Source of the DNA: an uncultured Roseiflexaceae bacterium
Lineage (GTDB): Bacteria > Chloroflexota > Chloroflexia > Chloroflexales > Roseiflexaceae
Assembly: GCA_903868295.1 (NCBI GenBank)
Contig: CAIPUQ010000590.1
Location: 1-10,115 of the forward strand
Direction: 5' to 3'
DNA length: 10,115 bases
Under the pieces are notes generated by a model. The model was given only the letters and a program-made list of their open reading frames with translations. It was not told the DNA's origin and did no database searches. This document shows, one piece after another, positions 1 to 6,175 of this stretch. The position numbers and the translations under genes are program-made. Positions within the stretch are counted from its first letter, which is position 1; each line of letters opens with the position of its first letter.

Positions 1-2004
1 ACGTTCATCTTTTTGCCCTTGTTTGGGTTGACCATCAACTTGATCACCCTGCTCGCGCTTTCGCTCTCGGTCGGTCTGGTGATTGACGATGCCATTGTGG
101 TGCGTGAAAACATCTTTCGCCATACCTTGCGTGGTGAATCGGCCCGTGCTGCTTCGAGCCGCGGTACTGCCGAAGTATCGCTGTCGGTGCTGGCTATGAC
201 CCTGACCATCGTGGCAGTGTTTGTGCCCGTCACATTCGCAACCGGCACCACCGGCATCATCTTCAAATCGTTCGGCATCACCGTGGCAGTGGCCATGATG
301 ATTTCGCTGATCGAGGCATTCACCTTTGCGCCGATGTTGTCTGCGAATATGTTCCGCACGCAGATACAGAAAATCCTCGGCCAAAAACCGCCCGCTCCCG
401 CGTACGACCATGACGATCCCAATGCCTCGTTGCTCCACGAAGCCGAAGAAAACCCAGGCAAACTGGGCAGCTGGTATGGTACACAGCTCGCCAACATACT
501 GTCTACTCGGTGGAACCGGATTCTCGTGATGATTGTGGCACTGCTGGTCCTCGTGTTGAGTTTCGGTGTCGCTACGCAACTCAAATTTACGTTTTTCCCT
601 GCCGAAGATCCACACGAGTACATTGTCGGCTTTGAACTCGCGCCAGGCACCAACTTGGCCGAAACAGATCGGGTTGCGCGCCAAGCCGAGCAAATCTTGA
701 TGGCCGAAGAAAACGTCACATCGGTTATCTCGACCGTGGGCTTTATCGGCAATCCTGAGCGCGCAGAATTCAGCGTCAAGCTGAAAGGCAAGGCCGAAAC
801 ACTGGCTACCCAAGAAGCAGTGCGACCCAAGTTAGCATTTGTGCCCAATCTGTCGTTCGGTACACCGAGCTTCCAAGGATCCAGCACGTCAGTGACTGGG
901 CGTACCGTCCAAGTCAGTTTGCAGACCAACAAACCGGTCGAATCACTCGAACCAGTCGTCGTGGCGCTCAAAGCCCACATGGCCGGGATGCCTGGGATCG
1001 TGGATGTTGCCACCAATTACACCGGCGGCAAACCAGAGTTGCGCTTGCTTGCTGATCCCGCCCGGGTCGGCGACCTCGGTTTGACCAACGCCGACATCGC
1101 ATCGTCGGTGCGCGCATTGATCAACGGTGAACGCGCCACCGTGCTCCGTCAAGACGGCAAAGATACCGATATCGTTGTCCGGTTGGCGACCGAAGACCGC
1201 CAAAACCCAGCAGCGTTGGGGGACATCGTCATCCCAACACGGAGTGGGTCAGTCACCCTGAGTTCGCTGGGCAAGTTCGAGCTCGCGTCGAGCCCAGTCA
1301 GTATTCGCCGCTATGATCGGTTGTCTCAGATTATCGTCGGTGCAAATCTGCAAGAACTCAACACCGCAGACGCCCAACAGCAGATTACCGACTTCATGAA
1401 TGCCCAAAACCTGCCTGCGGATGTGGTCTGGTCGTTCACTGGCGTCGTGCAGCAACAGTCCGAAGGCTTTACGTCGTTGATTATTGCGATGTTGCTCTCG
1501 GTGTTGTTCGTGTACATGGTGTTGGCTTCGCAGTTTGGATCATTTACACAACCATTCGTCATCATGTTGGCCATGCCGTTTAGCTTTATCGGTGCATTCA
1601 TCGGTCTACTCTTGACCAACACCGACCTAGATATAACGGGCATGATTGGGTTGATTTTGTTGCTGGGTCTGGTCACCAAGAATTCTATTTTGCTGGTAGA
1701 CTTCACCAACAAACTCCGCGCCGCCGGCATGGAAAAACACGAAGCGCTACGGGTGGCCGGATCTGTCCGTCTACGCCCCATCCTCATGACCACATTAGCA
1801 ATTGTGGCTGGCGCACTGCCAGTTGCCATGGGCATCCACATTATCGGCACTGGGCAGGGCAGCGAATTCAGGCGCGGCTTGGCGACCGTCCTTATTGGCG
1901 GTTTGACAACCTCAATGATACTCACCCTGTTTGTGGTCCCTGCTGCCTACAGCCTGCTCGATTCACTCGCGACTCGGTTCAGTCGCAAACCCGCTGAAGA
2001 TTAA
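1..2004 (+). CDS. RND-family efflux permease (HAE1/AcrB-like), C-terminal 667 residues; 5' end outside window
   Basis: Inner-membrane proton-driven efflux pump subunit. The reading frame is open from base 1, so the start lies upstream. By alignment from memory to AcrB-type proteins of about 1,040 residues, some 370 residues are missing. Seen in the sequence (numbering from base 1): the transmembrane-4 motif GLVIDDAIVV, with the two Asp of the proton relay at residues 29-30; the conserved VFVPVTF and TGIIFKSFGIT stretch that follows; a central porter/docking domain; then the second membrane half with GLVTKNSILLVDF, whose Lys at about 560 matches the relay lysine, and the RLRPILMTTLAIVAGALP helix carrying the relay arginine. 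All key relay residues are therefore intact. The adaptor gene follows after 33 bases, the reverse of the usual adaptor-then-pump order. Substrate cannot be told; no outer-membrane channel gene lies in the window. Family certain, specificity unknown. Confidence 0.95.
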   Translation, partial: TFIFLPLFGLTINLITLLALSLSVGLVIDDAIVVRENIFRHTLRGESARAASSRGTAEVSLSVLAMTLTIVAVFVPVTFATGTTGIIFKSFGITVAVAMMISLIEAFTFAPMLSANMFRTQIQKILGQKPPAPAYDHDDPNASLLHEAEENPGKLGSWYGTQLANILSTRWNRILVMIVALLVLVLSFGVATQLKFTFFPAEDPHEYIVGFELAPGTNLAETDRVARQAEQILMAEENVTSVISTVGFIGNPERAEFSVKLKGKAETLATQEAVRPKLAFVPNLSFGTPSFQGSSTSVTGRTVQVSLQTNKPVESLEPVVVALKAHMAGMPGIVDVATNYTGGKPELRLLADPARVGDLGLTNADIASSVRALINGERATVLRQDGKDTDIVVRLATEDRQNPAALGDIVIPTRSGSVTLSSLGKFELASSPVSIRRYDRLSQIIVGANLQELNTADAQQQITDFMNAQNLPADVVWSFTGVVQQQSEGFTSLIIAMLLSVLFVYMVLASQFGSFTQPFVIMLAMPFSFIGAFIGLLLTNTDLDITGMIGLILLLGLVTKNSILLVDFTNKLRAAGMEKHEALRVAGSVRLRPILMTTLAIVAGALPVAMGIHIIGTGQGSEFRRGLATVLIGGLTTSMILTLFVVPAAYSLLDSLATRFSRKPAED

Positions 2005-2022
2005 TCACCGTTGTATTCCGAC

Positions 2023-2029
2023 GAAAGGA
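2023..2029 (+). promoter_or_regulatory. Ribosome binding site that sets the adaptor start
   Basis: GAAAGGA lies 8 bases before the ATG at 2038. The frame is open further upstream to a TTG at 2011, but that codon has no Shine-Dalgarno sequence, and starting at 2038 places a clean lipoprotein signal at the N terminus. Confidence 0.75.
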
Positions 2030-2037
2030 TCACATAC

Positions 2038-3465
2038 ATGCGTAAACAATTTCTCCGCACCCTGATCATATCTGGCATTGCCACCGGACTAATTGCCTGT
2101 GGCCAAGCGAGTGCGACAACGGCCAAACCAACGGTTGCCGGCACACTCGCTGCGGTTGCCACAGCGACCATCCAGCCAACTGTCGACCTCGGTGCGTTGG
2201 TTGCTACCCCCGAACAGAGCGACAACAGTAGTATGACCGCCATGCTCGTGAGTGGTACGGGTGAAGTCAAAACCCTCAACGATGCTGAACTGAACTTCCA
2301 AGTCACGGGCACCGTCTCAGAGATTACGGCACGCGAAGGCGCTGTGGTCAAAGCCGGTGACTTGATTGCGACCCTCGACACCACCCTGTACGACCAACAG
2401 GTCGCACAGGCGAATGCAAACCTTGCTTCTGCAAAGGCAACCCTCAATGGCTTGCGGGCGGGCGGTCCTGACGACCTCCTTGCCCAGGCACAACTCAAGC
2501 AAGCATTGGCTGCCCAAGAGACAACCAAGCCTGGTAGCACGAGTTCCGATGCGCGCGCCGCAACGCTGAGCCTCGAAGTCGCCCAGTCGAACCTCAAGAG
2601 CACCAAAGACCGTTTATCGTTGGCCAAAACCCAAGCCCAGTTACAACTCGATATCGCCAACCAATCCTTGACACAAGCAACCTCGCAGATGACGTACGAC
2701 CAGTGGAACTGGGAATGGGTCGTCAACGAGGGCACAGATCCTGTCCAACCGACCATGATGGGGCGCCCCAACAAAATCGGCGACAGCACAATCAAACGCT
2801 ACAAAATGGCCTACGAGATATCGGTGTCACGTCGCGATGCTGCCCAAATCGGTCTGCGCAATGCCCAAATCGGCTTTGATCAAGCTGTCCAGGCAGAGCT
2901 CGTCGGCAACAACACGGCCCAACAGCAGCTCGAACAAGCGCAACTAGCCTACGACCGCGTCGTCAATCCAACAGGGCGTGATCTCGCCAACATCGAGGCT
3001 TCCGTCGCATCGGCACAGGCAGCAGTCAACCGTATCACGGCGTCACGCGCCCAAGCCGAGGCAGGTGTTGCACAGGCCGAGGCTGCCCTTACGCTAGCCA
3101 CCATCAACCGCAGCCGCGCCGAAATACGCGCACCGTTTGCCGGGACCATTGCATATCTCACCATTGCCGTCGGCGACCCCGCGAATCCCGCCGGCCGGCC
3201 CGTCGTACAGATTGTTGACACTGCAAACCTGCGCATCGACGCGCTCATCAGCGACGCCGACATCGGGAACGTCACTGTCGGCCAACGCGTCACCGTCAGT
3301 GTCGATGCGGTACCCGGCCAAACATACGATGGAACGGTCGGATTTGTCTCACCCATCGCAGTCGGTGTGGGGAATGTGCGTTCATACACGATCCATGTCG
3401 ATCTGACCGACACGACCAATTTGCGTGCCGGCATGAGCGCTCGCGTCAATCTGCTCGGCGAGTAA
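2038..3465 (+). CDS. Membrane-fusion (periplasmic adaptor) lipoprotein of the RND pump, HlyD/AcrA-like
   Basis: A 475-residue adaptor subunit that links the RND permease to the outside. Starting at the ATG at 2038, the protein opens with a lipoprotein signal (MRKQFLRTL, hydrophobic core, LIAC lipobox with Cys21), so it should be lipid-anchored on the outer face of the cytoplasmic membrane. Residues about 75-118 form the first half of the lipoyl/barrel-sandwich domain. An Ala/Gln-rich coiled-coil region runs from about 120 to 360. The second lipoyl half starts at the RAPFAG motif (364-369), followed by the beta-barrel and membrane-proximal part to 475. The coiled-coil region is long and is interrupted mid-way by a Trp-rich stretch, WNWEW at 223-227, with polar and Pro residues after it, where a hairpin tip would be. 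Expressed with the upstream pump (33-base gap). The last 20 bases overlap the converging gene on the other strand. Family is confident; an ABC-exporter adaptor is the alternative, but the pump next door argues against it. Confidence 0.92.
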   Translation: MRKQFLRTLIISGIATGLIACGQASATTAKPTVAGTLAAVATATIQPTVDLGALVATPEQSDNSSMTAMLVSGTGEVKTLNDAELNFQVTGTVSEITAREGAVVKAGDLIATLDTTLYDQQVAQANANLASAKATLNGLRAGGPDDLLAQAQLKQALAAQETTKPGSTSSDARAATLSLEVAQSNLKSTKDRLSLAKTQAQLQLDIANQSLTQATSQMTYDQWNWEWVVNEGTDPVQPTMMGRPNKIGDSTIKRYKMAYEISVSRRDAAQIGLRNAQIGFDQAVQAELVGNNTAQQQLEQAQLAYDRVVNPTGRDLANIEASVASAQAAVNRITASRAQAEAGVAQAEAALTLATINRSRAEIRAPFAGTIAYLTIAVGDPANPAGRPVVQIVDTANLRIDALISDADIGNVTVGQRVTVSVDAVPGQTYDGTVGFVSPIAVGVGNVRSYTIHVDLTDTTNLRAGMSARVNLLGE

Positions 3466-4363
3466 TCGGTCCGTCGCCGAGCAACAGACACGTTTGCCAC
3501 CAATCGCCCCACACACCACCCACCAGGGCCGGTGTGTGGGGTAGGTGTTTGAGCCACCAAATATGGTGGCCGCGCATGTCACCATTGCCCCACTCTGCGG
3601 CTGTCACCAAGCGCGCAGGGGCAGCAGCACTGTTCGGGTAATCGATCCAGCGGTCGCAGGTCGACCAGACCGGTTGTGTCCGTCCCCATTCATAGTCGCG
3701 CGTGCTGTTAGGTGCAAAGTGCACATTCCCACAGGCAGCAGCTCCAGGGGATGTCTGGTCATAGCGGGAGAACTCCTTCCAGAGGTTGGCATCAGCCCCA
3801 AGGTGTGCACATGCATGCATCATCATGGATTCAACCCGATGGCCGAAGTTTTCGAGCATACATCCGACGTCACGTTCGTAATTGAACCCCATCATGACGA
3901 AGTTACGCGCCGCATCGGGACGGACCAGCGGGGGTGCGTTGCACCAATACGCGCTCGGACCAATCATGCGTGATTCGTACTCACCCGCATAGGGGAACGA
4001 AAAGACCCACACTTCGTCGAATTCATCACGGGCTAACCGCCCCAATAGGTCAAACTGTTCCACGCGGCGATCGTAATCCACTCCATCCGGGTGGTGCATT
4101 GCACGAGCCGCCCACTGGCGCACAAAAGAATCGCTGGTATAGCTGAACCCATCTATTTTGGCCGGGAACCACGGTGCATCTAACGCCGTAACAATGCGGT
4201 ACTCGACAAGTCCGTGACTCGCCAGAAGAATATCTGCAATGTACTGTTGCGCCAACGCATAGGGGTCGTTCCACCCCATGTATTGATGGAGGCGCTGCGT
4301 GCCCGGTACGACCCACGGATCATGAACAATCAAGAGGACACGCGGACGATAGCGTACTGGCAT
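3446..4363 (-). CDS. Conserved-looking protein of unknown function, His/Trp/Tyr-rich, 305 residues
   Basis: I do not recognise a named family. Starting at the ATG at 4363, the protein has 305 residues. It has no signal peptide or membrane segment and begins with a beta-strand-like RPRVLLIVHDP. A hydrophobic strand at about 117-124 (EVWVFSFPY) leads into YESRMIGPSAYWCNAPPL (129-146). Next comes MMGFNYERDVGCMLENFGHRVESM (157-180), dense in potentially catalytic or metal-binding Glu, Arg and His (E163, R164, E171, H175, E178). A CGNVHFAPN segment follows, and the end is Trp/His-rich (HHIWWLKHLPH, then WGDWW). The alternating strand/helix start and clustered polar residues suggest an enzyme, but no catalytic motif is diagnostic. 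The frame is open 23 codons further upstream, but the ribosome site at 4370-4376 favours this start. It is divergent from rho and overlaps the adaptor gene by 20 bases at its 3' end. A real gene: long, with a good ribosome site and protein-like composition. Confidence 0.8.
   Translation of the reverse strand: MPVRYRPRVLLIVHDPWVVPGTQRLHQYMGWNDPYALAQQYIADILLASHGLVEYRIVTALDAPWFPAKIDGFSYTSDSFVRQWAARAMHHPDGVDYDRRVEQFDLLGRLARDEFDEVWVFSFPYAGEYESRMIGPSAYWCNAPPLVRPDAARNFVMMGFNYERDVGCMLENFGHRVESMMMHACAHLGADANLWKEFSRYDQTSPGAAACGNVHFAPNSTRDYEWGRTQPVWSTCDRWIDYPNSAAAPARLVTAAEWGNGDMRGHHIWWLKHLPHTPALVGGVWGDWWQTCLLLGDGPITRRAD
3452..3483. terminator. 10-bp perfect inverted repeat around the adaptor stop codon
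   Basis: TGCTCGGCGA (3452-3461) and TCGCCGAGCA (3474-3483) are exact reverse complements, with a 12-base loop that contains the end of the adaptor's TAA stop. No run of T follows on either strand, so it is not a classical intrinsic terminator. It lies inside the 3' coding end of the minus-strand gene. Likely role: transcript-end hairpin or 3' exonuclease barrier for the RND operon. The repeat is directly visible; the function is inferred. Confidence 0.55.
3482..3525 (+). promoter_or_regulatory. C-rich, G-poor (rut-like) stretch just after the RND operon
   Basis: Over these 44 bases the + strand has 22 C and 4 G, starting 17 bases past the adaptor stop codon. Unstructured C-over-G RNA is what Rho loads onto. 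Together with the U-tract-less hairpins on either side, this suggests Rho-dependent termination of the RND transcript, which would protect the convergent gene from antisense transcription. Composition is counted from the sequence; function is inferred. Confidence 0.35.
3507..3541. terminator. 11-bp perfect inverted repeat within the 3' part of the minus-strand gene
   Basis: CCCCACACACC (3507-3517) pairs exactly with GGTGTGTGGGG (3531-3541) across a 13-base loop. It lies 41 bases downstream of the adaptor stop. On the + strand it is followed by TAGGTGTTT, only a weak U-tract. On the minus strand it falls inside coding sequence near the C terminus. It could be a second terminator hairpin for the RND operon. 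Confidence 0.5.
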
Positions 4364-4369
4364 GTGTAT

Positions 4370-4376
4370 TCCTTTT
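4370..4376 (-). promoter_or_regulatory. Ribosome binding site for the unknown minus-strand gene
   Basis: On the minus strand AAAAGGA precedes the ATG at 4363 by 6 bases. This selects the 305-residue start over the upstream in-frame extension, which has no comparable site. Confidence 0.7.
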
Positions 4377-4417
4377 GAAAGCACAAGAAAAACCACTGCA
4401 TCTGTCGCACTTCTCCA

Positions 4418-4445
4418 TTGTAATGCGTTCACTATCTGGTATACT
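4418..4445 (+). promoter_or_regulatory. Extended -10 sigma-70-type promoter for rho
   Basis: TTGTAA (4418-4423) and TATACT (4440-4445) are separated by 16 bases, and TG at 4437-4438 makes an extended -10 (TGGTATACT). Transcription would start near 4452, giving a leader of about 200 bases before the rho start codon, which leaves room for regulation. Confidence 0.55.
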
Positions 4446-4460
4446 TCAAAAAGACATCAA
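4431..4460 (-). promoter_or_regulatory. Possible minus-strand promoter for the unknown gene, overlapping the rho promoter
   Basis: Reading the minus strand, TTGATG (4460-4455) and GATAGT (4436-4431) are separated by 18 bases. Each matches four of six consensus positions. Transcription would start near 4425, about 60 bases before the ATG at 4363. The two promoters would occupy the same DNA, so polymerase could not bind both at once. Confidence 0.25.
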
Positions 4461-4488
4461 TTTTTGCGATATCACTCTCCATCGCATC

Positions 4489-4515
4489 CCGTATGCTTGT
4501 GAGCAACGTATACGG
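4489..4515 (+). other. Small stem-loop in the rho leader
   Basis: CCGTAT (4489-4494) pairs with ATACGG (4510-4515), and inside it TTG (4497-4499) pairs with CAA (4504-4506) around a four-base loop, with a small internal loop between. It lies directly before the C-rich stretch and could shape Rho access. A short stem, so chance is possible. Confidence 0.25.
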
Positions 4516-4563
4516 TTCCTCAGCTCGCCAATACGCCACCTGCACTCCTCTCTTCATCCCCCC
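4516..4563 (+). promoter_or_regulatory. C-rich, G-poor (rut-like) stretch in the rho leader
   Basis: In these 48 bases the + strand has 25 C and only 4 G. Rho binds such unstructured pyrimidine-rich RNA. Lying in the untranslated leader of rho itself, this is the expected arrangement for negative autoregulation, in which excess Rho terminates its own message before the coding region, as known for E. coli rho. Composition is seen; the regulatory role is inferred. Confidence 0.4.
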
Positions 4564-4643
4564 AGGTGACTCCGTAGCTGTCGTGAACCACCATACGAAC
4601 ACCATCGGCATGTGCATTGGTATGTGCTCATTCCTATCGAAAC

Positions 4644-4649
4644 AAGGAG
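4644..4649 (+). promoter_or_regulatory. Ribosome binding site that sets the rho GTG start
   Basis: AAGGAG lies 6 bases before the GTG at 4656. The frame is open upstream to a TTG at 4617, but the ribosome site falls inside that extension and points clearly to the GTG. Confidence 0.8.
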
Positions 4650-4655
4650 CCTGGT

Positions 4656-6089
4656 GTGCCACGTATCCGCAGTAAACTCCCAACGACTACTCCGCCAGCC
4701 GCCGTCGAACAACCGACGCCTGCCGAGGTCGAATACGAGACGCCCAAACAGGCGGCAGTACGATCTATACCTGTACCAACACCACAGCCGGTCACACCAC
4801 CTACCGCCAACGTGGATCCACGGCCAGCCCTCCAAATCGAATTTGAAGGATTGACAATCCAAGAGTTGCGTGAGATGGCAAAGTCGACTGGTGTGCATTT
4901 TTCGGCCCATCACAAAAAACACGATTTGATAAAACTATTGCTCCAAACACCGACGACTCCCGTCGAAGAACCAGCCGTGCAAAATCTGACCAGCGAAGGT
5001 GTTCTCGATATTGTCCAAGACGGGTTCGGCTTCTTACGCGGCGATCGCATGCTGGCCAGTCCAAACGATGTCTATGTGTCGCAATCGCAGATTCGGCGTT
5101 TTATGCTCCGCACCGGCGACAAAATCGTCGGCACCGTGCGCCCACCCAAAGACAACGAACGCTACTTGTCGTTGCTCCGCGTCGAACAAATCAATGGGAT
5201 GGATCCCGATGTTGCGCGCAAGCGGCCATCTGCCGAGCAATTGGTCCCTATTTTCCCCAATCAACAAATCAAACTCGAAACAGAGCCGAACATTTTGTCG
5301 ACCCGGTTGGTTGACCTCGTCGCACCGATTGGCCGCGGTCAACGTGGCTTGATTGTGTCGCCACCCAAGGCCGGCAAGACGTTGCTCCTCAAGACCATTG
5401 CCAATGGGGTCACCGTCAATCATCCAGACATCCATTTGATGGTGCTGCTCATCGGCGAACGCCCCGAAGAAGTCACCGACATGCGCCGGTCGGTGCAGGG
5501 TGAGGTCATTTCGAGCACGTTCGACGAACCCGTCGAAGACCACGTCAAAGTCGCCGAAATGACGCTCGAGCGCGCCAAGCGCTTGGTCGAAATCGGACAA
5601 GATGTCGTCATCTTGATGGACTCGATTACGCGGCTTGCACGTGCCTACAACCTCGAAATCCCACCAAGCGGACGGACCCTCTCAGGCGGTATCGATCCGG
5701 TTGCACTCTACCCACCCAAACGATTCTTTGGCGCAGCCCGCAACATCGAAAACGGTGGCTCGTTGACCATTATTGCGACTTGTCTGGTCGACACGGGTAG
5801 CCGCATGGACGATGTCATTTACGAAGAATTCAAGGGTACCGGCAACATGGAGTTGCATCTCGACCGCAAACTCGCCGAGAAGCGCGTGTTCCCTGCTATC
5901 GACATCACCCGCAGTGGTACCCGCCGCGAAGAACTTCTACTGGGTACCGAAGTCATCAAACAGGTGTGGACGATGCGGCGTATGGTCACCATGTTGGGCG
6001 AAAACGAAGGAACCGAGCTCGTCTTGGCACGCATGTCCAAAACACGGACGAATGCGGACTTCTTGATTTCTCTCAGCAAACCGAGTTAA
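4656..6089 (+). CDS. rho: Transcription termination factor Rho
   Basis: Hexameric RNA-dependent ATPase/translocase that ends transcription of untranslated RNA. From the GTG at 4656 it has 477 residues, longer than the 419 of E. coli because of an N-terminal extension. Residues 1-60 are a low-complexity Pro/Thr/Val-rich linker. Residues 66-98 (LTIQELREMAKSTG onward) are the Rho_N SAP-like helical domain. Residues about 112-185 are the cold-shock-type RNA-binding domain (EGVLDIVQDGFGFLR). The ATPase core has Walker A SPPKAGKT (235-242), the GERPEEVTDM motif, Walker B VVILMDSITRL (Asp322), the Q-loop/secondary RNA-site region GGIDPVALYPPKRFFGAARN, and the strongly conserved IYEEFKGTGNMELHLDRK. 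Residues known to contact bicyclomycin (the Lys and Thr of the P-loop region, and the Ser/Arg of DSITR) look intact. Expressed from its own promoter with a long leader; first gene before the FHA-FHA-manA set, with an 86-base gap. Assignment is certain. Confidence 0.98.
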   Translation: MPRIRSKLPTTTPPAAVEQPTPAEVEYETPKQAAVRSIPVPTPQPVTPPTANVDPRPALQIEFEGLTIQELREMAKSTGVHFSAHHKKHDLIKLLLQTPTTPVEEPAVQNLTSEGVLDIVQDGFGFLRGDRMLASPNDVYVSQSQIRRFMLRTGDKIVGTVRPPKDNERYLSLLRVEQINGMDPDVARKRPSAEQLVPIFPNQQIKLETEPNILSTRLVDLVAPIGRGQRGLIVSPPKAGKTLLLKTIANGVTVNHPDIHLMVLLIGERPEEVTDMRRSVQGEVISSTFDEPVEDHVKVAEMTLERAKRLVEIGQDVVILMDSITRLARAYNLEIPPSGRTLSGGIDPVALYPPKRFFGAARNIENGGSLTIIATCLVDTGSRMDDVIYEEFKGTGNMELHLDRKLAEKRVFPAIDITRSGTRREELLLGTEVIKQVWTMRRMVTMLGENEGTELVLARMSKTRTNADFLISLSKPS

Positions 6090-6092
6090 TTG

Positions 6093-6098
6093 TATAAT
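6093..6098 (+). promoter_or_regulatory. Possible internal -10 box before the FHA genes
   Basis: A perfect TATAAT lies 4 bases after the rho stop codon, about 80 bases before the fhaA-like ATG. No -35 element is at normal spacing; the nearest, TTGATT at 6063-6068, is 24 bases away. It may allow fhaA-fhaB-manA to be transcribed apart from rho. Confidence 0.3.
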
Positions 6099-6175
6099 TC
6101 GCTGTACGAACACACGCAGTCGCATCCTGTGTGCGAACCGATGCGCTGGCAGACGACAGACAATACTGGTGGGTT

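Larger units (their letters stand above)
4364..4655. other. Divergent intergenic region and rho leader
   Basis: These 292 bases separate the unknown minus-strand gene from rho and are visibly less GC-rich than the genes. They hold a strong + promoter candidate (4418-4445), a weaker minus-strand promoter candidate (4431-4460), a small hairpin (4489-4515), a C-rich G-poor stretch (4516-4563) and the rho ribosome site. Short open frames exist on both strands, including a 60-codon + frame (4493-4675) and a 35-codon minus frame (4432-4539); neither is convincing enough to call a gene. Confidence 0.7.

Noticed and set aside
1326..1925. 199-codon minus-strand open frame under the RND permease
   Set aside because: Lies wholly inside the strongly conserved permease; the translation has no recognisable domain and mirrors the codon bias of the real gene.
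2001..2795. 264-codon minus-strand open frame under the adaptor
   Set aside because: Antisense shadow of the adaptor coding region; Ser/Ala/Val/Arg-rich translation without motifs, and the overlapping + strand protein is clearly real.
4605..4635. Imperfect direct repeat GGCATGTGCATT / GGTATGTGCTCATT before rho
   Set aside because: Only two short imperfect copies; no reason to prefer an operator over chance.
5034..5600. 188-codon minus-strand open frame under rho
   Set aside because: Antisense to the highly conserved Rho RNA-binding and ATPase regions; no motif of its own.
6100..6140. Short repeats after rho (CACAC/GTGTG, TCGCA/TGCGA) as a rho terminator
   Set aside because: Stems are only 5 bp and no T-run follows; more likely read-through or the start region of the FHA transcript.
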